The notes under the pieces are model-generated. The model saw only the letters and a list, made by a program, of their open reading frames with translations. It searched no databases and was not told where the DNA came from. This document shows, in pieces, positions 10,061 through 22,350 of a stretch of 64,000 nt of DNA; position 1 is the first letter of the stretch; each line of letters opens with the position of its first letter. The DNA is taken from positions 60,246,861 to 60,310,860 of the forward strand of contig CM031860.1 of the NCBI GenBank assembly GCA_018697195.1, in the 5' to 3' direction. The position numbers and the translations under genes are program-made. Origin of the DNA: Certhia americana. Taxonomy: Eukaryota; Chordata; Aves; Passeriformes; Certhiidae.

Positions 10061-11338
10061 TCCCTTCTTGACAGCCAGCCCTGCTGCCCAGGGCTGAGGG
10101 CCAGAAGCTCTGGGATATGCATTATGGTGGAGCTTTCCTGAATGGAAGAGGCTGGTCCGCAGCATCCTGTCCCCAAGCACTGCGGAATGGCAGCCATTGC
10201 CCTCTGAGGTTTGTGAGCATACTCCTAGCCCTCACCCCCCTGCAGCCTTGGCCCGCATCCCTCCCTCTGGGAAGAGGACACCCTTTGGCATACCCCTCTC
10301 TGCAGAGTGCTTTTCCATAGGGGAAACCATCTGTCTCCACAGCCTTCCCTTGTCCCCCTTGGCTGTCATTTTGGGCCCCACCCATTTCATGTTATTTCAA
10401 ACTCCTGCTCAGAAATGCTTTGCTCTCTGTGCAGAGGCTTTCATGTGTAATCCAATGAACCGGAGTAACTCCGGCACTGGGAGTCTTTGCCCTGACAGCT
10501 GAGCAGCAAGTGTGACATACTAACCCCCTCCACAGGTCATGGTGCCTGAATTGCTGGGTGTTCCCTTTGGGGTCTGCTGCAGGAGGCCCCCTCACAGCAG
10601 AGACAACCCCCCTCCCTCACAATGAACCCTGTCAGAGCTGCACACCATGGGCAATGACATCCCAAATTTTAGTCCGAGCCAAGGGAGACGTGCTGATAAG
10701 GGCTGTCACTGTGGAAAATGAGAAAATGTCTGTGAGGCTCATGGAGAGGTCAGGAATCAGCCATGCAATGGGTCTGAACAGTTACTCTGTAATATGGCAG
10801 TAATTTACTCTGAGACCAGGAACGCCATGTCTAAGTAGAGGAGTGATCCTCATGGACAGGATTCCTGAGCTGGGACTAACATACCAAAGAGCAAGTTGGA
10901 GCCAGGACAGTCACACTTCCCCAGCAGACTGAAAAGTCAAGTGAGTGACTCTGAACTCTCAGAAGGACTTGCTGGTATCCCTGCCCAGTAAGGGCATTTT
11001 AAGACAGAAACTCTTTCCACCCAAAAAAAAGCAGGTCTTTAACATTTCTGGTTTTCCTCCCACTGTGACTCCCATGAGTCTGTCTGGAGTTTTGCATTCA
11101 CTCCTTGCACATGGTTGCCTAAATACATACCAAGCTACAGGTAAAGCTACACTTCTTTGGATCTTTCAGCCTTTCTTTCTTTTTCTGTTTAAAAAAGGTT
11201 AAGTGACTATGTGGTCTCAAAACCTACTCCAGGCTGTGTGCAATATGCTGAAACCAGATCCCATTTACACAGTCCTGAATGTTTCCTTGACAAAAGCCTG
11301 AATTGGGCAAGTTTAGAAAAGCCAGTTAACAAAAAAAG

Positions 11339-11406
11339 GAGAAAGAGAGAGAGACACACACATTAGAGAGAAAAAGAGCCCTAGCAAGCACAAAGGAGAA
11401 AGAGGA
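11339..11406. repeat. GA-rich low-complexity stretch
   Basis: A purine-rich run (gagaaagagagagagaca and similar) with a short (CA)n segment. It is simple sequence with no gene signal. Confidence 0.7.
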
Positions 11407-12126
11407 GAAGTAGCACTGTGAGAGACAGGCAAAAAAGGTCTCTTTTGAGTTGATGCTAAATGTCTGTCCCCAAATCTGTTCCATTTACAGAAGTTTTGCT
11501 TGTTGGAGTGCCAGCAAAGGCCATTATGAAGTGTCTCTGTGTTATTCTCATGCTTTCCTCCATATCACTTGGCATTTACTTCATGAACATGAACCACACT
11601 TATGTACAGTATAAATTATGTCCCACTCAAGGGAAAACACAAGTGAAGGGGGGCAAAGAGACAGTGTTGTGTACAAGTTCCTGGCTGAAATTCTGTTTAC
11701 CATGAAGACTTACTCAAAGCTAATGAAAATTAAGTGTAATGGAAGCCTGTCAGCACAAAGACCTGAGCAGGAATTCAGTGGTGTCCTCTCCCTGTGGGAC
11801 ACCTTGAGAGGCATGGATCAGTCCCTGAGGCTCCTGTCAGACGTTGCTCACACAAAGTGAGGTGATTATCTGAAAAATGTTGTCTGTTGTGCTGCACCAC
11901 CATTACCTCCACACAGTGACAGTCACTACCACTTCCAGCTTTCATGACAATTACAAAAAAGCATCACAATAGGACTATGTATTGAAATACTTTCAAGCCT
12001 TCTGTTTAAGAGCTCAGTCAGTTGTGGGAAGACATGGATGGGGGTCTCTATCTTTCACCACATCAGTTGCCTGCTCTCCCCAGAGATGCCACTCTGATGG
12101 TAGATGGAAAGTAAAGTGGAGCTTTT

Positions 12127-12188
12127 TTTTTTTTCATCATGCTTCTTCTCTCACACTTTTTTTTCATCATGCTTCTTCTCTCACACTT
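12127..12188. repeat. Two-copy tandem duplication, period 30 bp
   Basis: The segment beginning ttttcatcatgcttcttctc occurs twice in tandem (12131 and 12161). The identical segments are 12127-12158 and 12157-12188. The lack of divergence implies a recent event or an assembly artefact next to a poly-T run. Confidence 0.95.
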
Positions 12189-13688
12189 CTCTCCCTTCTC
12201 TAAGGGCCCAGGACGGTGACAACACGAACTGCTTCTTCACTCATCATCCTCCAGAGCCTTGCAGACACTGACCCTCCCTGCACGTCAGCTCACATCAGCA
12301 ATTCACTGGTGAACAGTGCTGGATGGAAAGGGCTTAGGTGGGTGCGTGGCCATCCCCAGACATTTCTCTACTTGGGGAGAAGAGAGAAAACAGGAGGGAT
12401 TAAAATAATAAAAAGCAGAGGTTCAGGAACACTCTGCAGCAAAACAGACTGGACCAGGGCAGCACAGAGTAAGACACAATCTGATATGAGGTTGTCAATG
12501 CCTAATAATTTTAGTAGGGCTTACATATTTTCTCCTTAATATTATTGTTGTGTTGTTGTATTCATCCATCATCCAGCAGCTCTACCAGGAGCACAATAGT
12601 AATGAAAAATGGAGAGATGGCAGCTTTGTACTAGCTGCTGAGCTCCTGACCTGTAGTTTATCTAAGACACCCTTCCTCCAGCTCTAAAATGTTGTCATCC
12701 CTTTCCAGAATGAGTGGAGCTTACCTTTCTCTCCCCAAACAATCAGTCTGAGATAAATATTCAATTCAAGTGTAGCCTGGACTACAACACAGCACACCAC
12801 ATCCCTGTTTGCTGAAGAAAACTGGCCTCAGCTTTAGCAAAATCTTATTAGGTTCCATCCCTACCACTACTGTGTGGGTCTCCCTGGCCACAAATGCAGT
12901 ACAAAGCCATCTCTGTATTAGAAAACTAGAGAGAGGGATGAACTGCACGAGCAAAATGAAATGCTGTGCTTCATCCACTGAGCTCGTAAAGTCACATCAC
13001 ACTCCTGTCAGTAATGGCCAAAAGCTGTTTGGCATAAGCCTGACAACTTATTGTCCTTCAAGGACTGCTTGGACCAAACTGGGCCTGCAAGTGTAGTGGT
13101 GATTCAGAGCCTGTTCCAAGCAAGATTTTATCAGTTCCCCAAAGCTCTGCAACAGCAACAAGATCTTATGCCTGAACAGTCCATGGCTTGGAGAAATTCA
13201 GGCAGGTGTCTGAAAGAGAGGGTGATCTTAAAAAATACTCATCTTGGCTTAGTGCTAATTCCCCTGAAGTGAAGTCAGACCTCCCATTTGCCCTCAGTGG
13301 GAGCAATGTTATGTTGGCACTGAAGACTTTTGGAAATACTGCTGTAAAAGTCAATATGCTTTTTATAGGGAGTCTATGAAAGCTGTAATAGCTGCACATG
13401 CAAAAGAAAAGTTGCTGCCCAGAAAAACAAATACAAGGGAGAACCATGCTGGGGTATATGGCAGGGGGCCCTAGGGCCGACCACAGGCTGCATTTTGCAG
13501 GACCCTTGGATGGGATCCATTCACACCAACATGTTCAGCTGACACTCTGTTTATTATTTGACCATATGTAGGGGGAACTCACTCCAGTCACTCTGCCTTT
13601 CCTCTCCTTCAGCAACTGAGAAATGTGCCACGTGAACAGCACTGAGCCAAGGAGCAAGGAAAACCACAAAACACACACTGCTCCTTAC

Positions 13689-13769
13689 CCCACTGCTTCC
13701 CAGAATGATCTTCATATTCTCCGTTGGAGCCTTCAGGCACCTGGCTGTCCTTCCCTGAGCTGGCATCAT
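13689..13769 (-). CDS. FGFRL1: FGFRL1 acidic linker exon between Ig1 and Ig2
   Basis: This 81-nt, 27-codon exon encodes the linker between the first and second Ig domains of FGF receptor-like 1. It corresponds to the acid-box region of classical FGF receptors. It reads DDASSGKDSQ and ends EDHSGKQW, with acidic residues D1, D2, D8, E13, E18, E20 and D21. The acceptor is a pyrimidine-rich tract ending in cacag before 13769, and the donor is GTAAGG at 13688. It is phase 1 on both sides: the first Asp codon is completed from the missing upstream exon, and the final G joins CC of the next exon to give Ala. The assignment rests on exact splice-phase continuity into the unmistakable Ig2 exon and on resemblance to the mammalian linker, which begins DDISPGKES and ends QQWA (recalled). 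An exon this short would not be identified alone. No Met-started frame covers it in full. Confidence 0.88.
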
Positions 13770-15981
13770 CTGTGAAGGGAAAGAAAGGGAAGATGTTAAG
13801 AAGGTCTCCTGCAGCACAACAGAACAATAACAGGAATTTGCATTTCCAGCTGGAGACATCATGAAGCTGAAGCAAACTCAACGTACAGTAGGCATCCACA
13901 CCCTGGCACCTACAGCCTGGCCAGTTTAATGAACAATTTAGTTGTCTCCTTTATGAGCTTTTCAGCAGGCTACCAAATTAATGTGAGTTTAATCAATGTT
14001 GCAATTAATAGCTGACAAAAGCCTCTTTGTTTATGTTTACAGGTTGCTGTTCCTTAGGAGCAGCTGATCTGTAGTACCATCTATGCAAATAATGGTATAA
14101 ATCAAAATTAGAGATAATTAAACCTAGGAGATGGGGGAAGATTTATGTGATCAGTCATGCAGAGCACAAGCAGTATGACTGTGGCCACTAATTCACCCTT
14201 CAGCTTCCACACACGATCAGAAAAGCAAGCAGGTCTGGGGTCAAATGAGCTCTCAAGGGATACTGAATGCAAATTGATAGCTGGCAGAAACAATATTGAT
14301 TTTAAAAGCTGCTTGTGGATATTTCTTTTTAATTAAGACCACCCATCCACCTGTATCAACACACCACTTTGTCCCTCACCTCTCTTGTTGTCTATATCAC
14401 TACCACACAGCAGCACCAAAATCTCAGGTCTGCCCTGGAGAAATAGAAATAGCTACAAGGTGAAACCCCCATCTCTCTCCAGCAGCCCCCACCTCAAATT
14501 CCCACTGTGATATGGCCACCTATGAGGTCTCCAGGAGAGCCAAGGGTTCAGGAGAGTGCCCTGAGCCTCCTTCTACCACCTGGGTGATACTGGTGGCCTC
14601 ACACGTCTGCAGCACCCAGATGTGAAAGCTTTTCCTCCTCCAGCTTGACCTCGACTGCACAAGTGCTCAGCTCTGAGTAGCCTCTTATGGCTCAATGGCT
14701 CACACCAGGAGAGAGGTTCCACCTGAGACAATCTGGGCACCCTCACATGATGATGCAGCAAAACACATTCTCTTCTAAGATGACTTCTGTGTTCTAAAAG
14801 GTGGCACAGCCCCAGAGGGCAGCTGGATTTGAAGCGACAATCTCAACCAAGAGCAGCTTAGCTCGTAGCTTAAGTGCACTAAAGTGGGTGGAATTTGATT
14901 TTCAGAGACAGGTCAGGTGAAGGCTGGGAGAAAGTTTGCCTCAATGAGGAACACAGTGGTGTAAAAAACCCAAACAAATAAAGAGAATTGGAAGCATCTA
15001 ATTTAAGGAAGGAATCTCTCCAAATGCCTAACTCCTGAAGCTCTTAAGAAAAGGGTCTTATGAGCAAGAGACAAGACAATCATTTCTGTAGTCTCTGCAA
15101 CAGAGAGGAAAAACTGATCTCAACTTAGATAGAAGCATGTCCCCCCCAAAAGGTACAAATAGTAAAACTTCTCTTTACAGTTGTTTTACAAATTGGGTTG
15201 TGCTTAAAACAGTATTTAGTGTGTAAACTAATGTGCAGTCTTTGAGAGAGAAGAATGTGTCTTTGACCCAATCCTCACCCCTGGTTCTGCTATTTTGGAA
15301 AATCGTCCCATCTCTTCAGCACAGGACATTACATGCCAACAGATGCTCTGCTCTCATTAGCCTTGTCCCTTAAGCAGAGAGGCTGCAATGCCACATGAGT
15401 CTGTCCCCCCTTGACCCTGAGAGATTTTTCTCTTCTCCTTTTGGCTACTTCAGCACAGTTTCTCCTGGAGCTATGTACAGCTGTTACTTTGAGGGAAAAA
15501 TAAAATTTTCTGGGTAGCAGTGTCATGCTCAAACCTCAGCAGCTCCTCCAGGTGACTGCCCCATCCCATCTCCCACCGCCCTCTGTCCATGGCTGGACAC
15601 TCTGAGCTTTTCCTGGGTGCCCCAGCCACCTCTCAGCCCGTGGGCAGCAGGGTGAAACAGGTCCTGCTCAGGAAACACCAAGTCTCAGAGAGAGCCTGCA
15701 TGCCAGTGCACCATCCAGGCTCTGCCTGCAGCCTGTGTTACAGAGGAGGCCATTGCCTTCTGAATTGCACTTTGCAATTTTATTTTTACAACCTTGGCAA
15801 ACCAAATTCAGGGAATACAAAAATACAGATTATACTTGATGGCTTGCATATGACATTGTCTTCTTTCAGTCAAAGTACCAAACTGACTATCTCCTGGCAT
15901 TTGTACAGTTTTTCTCATAAATACCCATGGTGTCACGAATGAACTCTTGGATGCTGCCTGACAAGAGAACATTGTAAATCC

Positions 15982-16112
15982 CTCAGCACAGCTAGAGAAA
16001 TGTATTGTAATGGAGAGGAAAACCCGTGGTCAGAGATGCAGGATCATCTCTCAGCACAGCTAGAGAAATGTATTGTAATGGAGAGGAAAACCCGTGGTCA
16101 GAGATGCAGGAT
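15982..16112. repeat. 63-bp perfect direct repeat, period 68 bp
   Basis: Positions 15982-16044 are identical to 16050-16112, each containing tagagaaatgtattgtaatg and cccgtggtcagagatgcagg, separated by a 5-bp spacer. Perfect identity in non-coding DNA indicates a very recent tandem duplication or an assembly duplication. Confidence 0.97.
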
Positions 16113-19100
16113 TCCTGTCCATTGTTAACTGCTGAATATCATAAAAGTGGTTAAGATGTTTAACTGGTAATGTTCTGTCAATTATACCTTAATCCTGCTC
16201 AGTTTGATGTGCAAGGAGCAGGGTATCTCCCTTGCCTGCTTCCTCATGTTACAGTAAGCCAGCCCCTGTGCTCTCCTCCCCCTGACACGCAACCACTGGC
16301 TGTGGACTCCACACCTCTTGACTTGTTGCCAAGCTTTTGATGTAAGGAAAATTGCTCTGAATCCGTTTGATCCTTTGAAGATGCATCGTCAGTTGTTATC
16401 CCGACAAATCGCAAACCTGTGGAGTCACCTACCAAACCCAGAAAAAAACATTTCTGGGGAAAGAGATCAGGATAACTTATGCCACCACGCTGAGATGATG
16501 GAATAGATGATTTGGTGGGGGAGCAAGACTGAAATAAATAACTGCATGTATTTAGGCACATTGGTTTAGATACGCTGGAACTTGCTTCACATGTGTTGGG
16601 AATGTGGTAACATTGACAACAATAGCAGAAGTCTTGAGGTGGGGAAATGTCATAAATATAGAAACTCTTGTAGAGCAAAACTGCTCCTCCCCATCCCCAG
16701 AGCTGCTCATGGGGTGAGGGATGTTACAGCAGACTCTTCCAGCTGCAATGTGCAGAGAACTGGGCTCCCACCTTCCCTGTATCTGAACAAACTCACACTT
16801 GACAGCTGTACCAAAAAGAGCTGAAACTGGGTGAAGATCATTTGGGGAAGATTCCCTGAAGCCCCTTATTCTGCAGGTGAACTTAAAAAGTGTGAGTGAG
16901 GCAGTAGAGTAGCCAGAGATATAATGATGAAGTGCTAATCTGTGATGTGAGTGACACAGGGTCAGGTCTCTCTTCTGCTTCATTCACAGAGGGATTTGAA
17001 TCTCCCCTCTTGCACCTTGGGTGAGTGTCTTAAGCTCTAACCTGTGGTTGCAAAGAACCAAAGAGCTGCTTTATTACTTTGGAAGAGAGATAATTCAGGA
17101 ACACCCTGAAGATGGAAGGCCCCTGTCTAATTCAGATATCATCTATATTTGACTTCCACCTGCCTCAACCAAAGTTAGTACTGTGGCTGCATTGAGTTTG
17201 TTTCTTCTTGCTTTGAAGAACTTTATTATTTTTTTCAATTTTAATATCAAGTGATTTCCAAGGGTACAGAAACACTTTTATAGTGTTTTACAGTGGTCTG
17301 TGATGCTGAAACCAAAGCTATATTTCCTGAAAAGTCAGAGGCATCTGGTTCACCCAAATCTGCAGTCTGAAGCCCAGTTAATAGCATCAGCTCTGAAGAC
17401 CTGCTGTTTGCATTTCACTCCAACTGTCACAAACTGGCCTGGCAGTATTCTTCTTAGACAGAAAGAAACCACATCCAGATATACAGGAGCAGCAGACAAA
17501 ATGATGAGTTAGTAGCAGAGATCATGAGTCTTAGCTATATTAAAGAAATGACCTAATAAGCCAATAGCTTATTCATGCTCTTGTCAGCTCCCCACAGAGG
17601 TGGGCAGTTCAGGGTGATAAGTATGTACAGAAAAATCAGCCTGCAGTCAAAGGGCAGCAGGGACCAGCTATGCAGCACTGCCAAATTTGCTGCCAGCCGA
17701 TTACCATGAGAGGCAGTGCTAAGAAGGATGAACTGCTGAAGTATCCTACAAGCTCCCTTTTCTGTGACCTACATTGGAAGGTCATCCTGCACTGGACTTC
17801 TTGAACAGTATCACACACTTAGGACAGCAGCCAGTTGGAAGATGAAGTGGAAAACCTGCCTTGAAAAGCAATCACTGACTAATTTTATGTCACGAGTATC
17901 TGATGCTAAGAAAACATACACATGATTTAGGTGTCCGTAATGTACAATTTGGCCCACGGAGTTACAGAGCATGCTGGCTGGTCAAAAAACCTGAAGGGCA
18001 AGGCTCTAATATCGTGTCAGGTGACAGACTTGGAGACATGGAACAAACTTGTGTAGGCCCTTCCCCCCAAATATCGCACATGGCCATGCAAAACAGGCTC
18101 AAGATGGACACAGAGGCATCAGCCCAGTCTTCAGGAAGGTCACCCCAGTGCCATCATCCTCAGCTGCTCTCCAGCCATTGCCTCTTCCTTGCTTCAGGAT
18201 CTCATTCCAAGCTGGCTTTTAGGTCTGAGACAGGACTGAGATGCTGGTGGTGCTAGGGAAGACTGTGGTGCCCCAAAGCAGGCTGGATTTCTTCAGAAAA
18301 GGGATTTCTGTATGTAACTCCATCAACTGACAAAGCCCACTGAGGAGCCTATGGGACAAAGACTGCCACATCAGTGGGATATGGTTACTGTTTATTACCA
18401 TAGCAGAATTGTTCCATTCCCTCTCAAAAGTTAAAGCACATGGAAAATTCTGCATAACGGTCCAGCTCTGAGAGCAACTGATGGGAAATAGTCAGATTGT
18501 TACTGAGTCAGGATCAAGTTTTATTTACCCACAGGCTCTCCATGAAGGCTTCATGTTTTAGCTGAAAGGGTATGACTGGTTTTCAGGCCAATACCATGTG
18601 CTGACCATCCAACCACAAGTCAAAACAACAGCCCAATTTTTGAAGCAAAAATCAGGCCATCATATTTCCCTATGATTCACAAAGTTGCTTCAATTTGTTA
18701 TAATGCAAGGCCCGTCCCTGCTTGGACTTGATGGGACCAGCTTTGGAGGCTTTGATGTCAGAGGCCTTGAAAGCCCCATTTCACAGATGATCCAGCTTTG
18801 CATAAATAAACAAAGTGACCTCTGAACTGGAGCCTGAGACCTGAGCACACTTCAAAGCACTGGGGGAGGCACTGGGGGGGGCAGTGGGGAATGAAGCGAT
18901 CAGCATCCATCATTAAGGCAGCCCCCACTCCACACTACTGCTGAACAAGGGGTGTAAATTAAAGGAGGGAAGCAAGTTGGGAGGGAGTGAAATAAGGGGG
19001 AAAGTGATGTAATCCAGTCAGGCTTGAACAATTATAATGAGGCCTTCTCCTTCTCCCATGGATGAATGAAAGAAATCTCTCTGAATTCCGGCTTCAGGAG

Positions 19101-20515
19101 CTGACTCTTGTGTCTACCCAGACACATCATATTTGTACATCATATTTGCTCCCTGATGTCCTTCACTGCAGAATTCTAGGGAGTGACCAAACTCAGGTTG
19201 CTTGTGGAAGGTGAATCTTGGGCCTTTCTAGGAGTTATATCAGAATTTGTTCTGTTGAGCCTAACCAGGAAAACTTAAGACTATACACGCCAAACAGGAA
19301 AAGATTGGACTTATTTTTCAGCAGCCTTGACAGTGCAGTAGATGCTGGATAAACACACACAAAAGCAAGTGCAATCATAAAAAGTAGGTCTCTGCAGTTT
19401 ACCTCAGATGCATTCAGTTTTCCCTGTAATACCTGCTGGAATTTAAAGGGAAACACAAGGCAAAAACACTCTGTACTTGTTTTAGGGGGTCTTCTGCTAT
19501 CCCAACTGGTATATCTAATGCCCAGATGAATGGTCCATGAGATACATGCGTAGGAAGGCAGCAACAACTTTATCTCTGGGATATTACAGGGATTAAGGTG
19601 TTTGTTTTCCCCAGATCTCCTTAATGTGGATTAACATCCAGGTTTCATTAGAATTTCAGCTGGTATTAACCCTCAAAGGCCAGGGAAAAACAGCCTAACC
19701 CACTGGCTAGCACAAACACCATCTGAGAACTGCCACTGCCAGCTGCCAGGGTTTTATTGCTCATCTTGTGATATTTGGGATGTTTCTGCAGGACCTTGAA
19801 CATGATCTTGACCTTGAAGCCACTACTTTAAAATACAAGGGGCTTTCATTACTGAATAACAACTCTTCACATCTGTGGTTCTGAAGAACTCTGTGCAAAT
19901 ACACTCTAAAATCTTGGGGAAAGAGGAGCAAAACACTAATTTTCGAGTTTTTGTGATTTTTCAGCTTGTTTTGTGTTTTTTGCAAGGCCTGAACTATGGC
20001 TTCAGGAGCCTTGAGACAGGTGAATCCCAAGGGTGACTTGAAATCATTGAGATGCAAAGTCTTCACTTTGACTAATTCTGAATTTTTTACCATCATTACC
20101 ATCATAATTTAGCAAGTGTCCACTTTGAACCCTCTTTCCTGACAGAGGCAGACAGGACCAAACTCCAATGAATTCATCCCATTGATAGAAACCTGGCAAA
20201 CATATAAGATATTATTTTGAATGGTTTTTGTAGATCCTCCATTAACCCTCCACGCTCACTATTCCTTAACCTACCTATATTAACAGTGTCACCTACTGTT
20301 CTAACAGTTAAGAGAAGACAGGAAATAAGTATTAAGAGTTCATTTGTAAGGGTTCAGTGAAAGCAAAGGTATCAGTAATATTTGGATAAAAAAGACCTCA
20401 TGGAGGGAACCCCTCTCCTTGGTTTTCCAGTCAGAGAAAACCCCTCAAGATGGAAAAGTAGAAACCCACTAAGAGGAGTGCATAGTCAAGGAACACTTCG
20501 TTTTTCTCAAAAAAA

Positions 20516-20590
20516 CACAATCAATCAATCAAACAAACCAACAAACAAAAATGCCCAAAACAGCACAAAAACTCCCAAACTAAAACCAAA
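20516..20590. repeat. A/C-rich simple sequence
   Basis: Imperfect (CAAT)n and (CAAA)n runs such as atcaatcaatcaaacaaacc, merging into an A-rich stretch. It is low complexity, and the + frame through it (20382-20735) is rich in Lys, Asn and Gln for that reason. Confidence 0.7.
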
Positions 20591-21664
20591 GAACCCACAA
20601 GAAAATCAACATGAAGTAAAAGGTTACTGGAAGAGAATTTCCCTCTATGACAGGCACTGGAGAGTTTATTACCTACTGCCTTCAACTGCAGTTGGGCCAA
20701 AAATAACCAGAGGTATTAAAACTGGAATTTCCTGACATTAAAAATAAAAAAGTATGTGTTGGTGGCTTTTTTGGTATTTTCAGCTCTGGCCATTTTCATG
20801 AGAATTTCCATGCAAAATTTTTCATGGATTTCACTTCAGGCACGATGAATCTCTTATAAGCGGGATGCTTTGTAAAAGTAACATTTGCAGGCCACCTGCC
20901 TCCTGAAACACTGGAGAGATTCCACAGACAACAGACAAAAGTCCTGGCTGGGTAATGAAGAAATGAGACTTCTGTCCAGAGCTGCATCAGTAATTCATAT
21001 TTCTAAGTTGTGATGATGTACAGGCCCATTGTATTACCTGTCAGTGACAAAGTCTGAATTGGTGGTTATTGCTACATCCCAAATTTCAACAACAGGTGAA
21101 CATAATCAGAGATGACAGTTTTGAGACCAAGGAAGACTTAACTCTCTTCCACAGAATGAGAAAAAGAGGGACTATGGGGCAGCACAGACTTATGAAAACC
21201 AGTTTTTTACAGGCTGGTACCAACTGAGCTTCAACAGCACAGACAAACCAATCCTATTTCTACTGTTTCAGCAGCCCAGAGAGAATCTTTCACTTCTGTG
21301 CATAACCTGCCATCAGCACCTGGACTAAATCTTTTACTACCAATTCCTCCTTAATACTGCAATCTCTGCTGGGAGACCAACACAGACATATCCCTGTTCT
21401 CTATTCTTGCATAAAGAATGCTGTGGTTTATTGCTTGGGCTTGATTTAAAAACTTTGGCATGGAAAGGGATTTCCTTAGAGAGGTAAATATGGAGAGGTG
21501 GAACTTCAGAAAAGTGGGGTATTTTAAGAGTATAAAGGGATTAATACATTAAAAAAACTGAGATAAAAAATGAAAGCCTTTAAATTGAACATATGTGAAA
21601 GCTTCCTAAGAGGGGCATCTGCTTGACTATGGAACAGTCACTCAGAAGAAGAGAAACTTTATTT

Positions 21665-22350
21665 CATAGTCATAGAATGATAGAGTTCAACTACAAACCT
21701 AACACTGCCAAGTTGCTCTAAACTACATCCCTAAGGGCCACAACTATATGTATTTTAAATATCTCCAGGGATGGTGATTCAACCACTTCCCTAGGCAGCC
21801 TGTTCCAACGCCTGACAAACCTTTCCATGAAGAAATTTTCCTTAATATCCAATCTAAACCTCCCCTGAATACAACTTGTGACCATTTTCTCTCATCTTGT
21901 CCATGTTGCCTGGGAGAAGAGCCTGCCCTGGCTACATCCTCCTAGCAGGGAGTTGTAGAGACTGAGAAGGTTCCCCTTGGTCCTCCTTTTCTTCAGGTTA
22001 AATATACCCTGAAGGTATATTTAAGGTTAAATATACCCAGCTCCCTCAGCTGCTCCATGTGAGACTTGTAGTTCAGATTCTTCCCCAGCTCCACTGCCCT
22101 TCTCTGGACATGCTGCAGCTCCTCAATGTCCTTCCTGCAGTGCTGTGACCAAAACTCAGCACAGGATTTGAGATGTGGCCTCAGCAGTGCCAAGCACAGG
22201 GAAACAATCACTACTCTGGTCCTGCTGGCCACACCATTGCTGACCCAGGCCAGGATCTCACTGGTCCTCTTGGCCACCAGGGCACATACTGGCTCATGTT
22301 CAGCTGGCTCTCAACCAACATCCCCTGCTCCTTTTCTGCCAGGCAGCTTT
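21665..22350 (-). mobile_element. CR1 LINE, 3' part of the pol region plus 3' end, inactive
   Basis: This is the longest transposon copy in the window, inserted in the same orientation as FGFRL1. Antisense strings typical of CR1 run in order: ggcagcctgttccaacgcct, the segment around aatatccaatctaaacctcc, agactgagaaggttcccctt, tctggacatgctgcagctcc, and gtcctcttggccaccaggg. The minus strand still encodes a decayed C-terminal reverse-transcriptase segment (21993-22277). A small internal duplication of gttaaatatacc lies near 22000-22040. Confidence 0.92.
21993..22277 (-). pseudogene. Decayed C-terminal fragment of CR1 ORF2 (reverse transcriptase)
   Basis: A 94-residue frame contains LRPHLKSCAEFWSQHCRKDI followed by EELQHVQRRAVELGKNL and EQLRELGIFNL. 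This matches the conserved C-terminal end of CR1 ORF2, where the family has a PHLEYCVQFW-like segment, a KDIEALE-VQRRATKLV-like segment and a LRELGLFSLE-like segment. The catalytic reverse-transcriptase motifs and the endonuclease domain are absent. The frame loses similarity after GIFNLK, where a local duplication interrupts it, and ends soon after. No promoter or function is expected. Confidence 0.88.

Larger units (their letters stand above)
8949..13688 (-). other. FGFRL1: FGFRL1 intron between linker and Ig2 exons (4.7 kb)
   Basis: Donor GTAAGG is at 13688 and the acceptor gcag ends at 8949; the intron is phase 1. Contents are a CR1 fragment (about 9936-10060), a GA-rich simple stretch (about 11339-11406) and a 30-bp-period tandem duplication (12127-12188). 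No additional exon can be supported. Confidence 0.92.
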
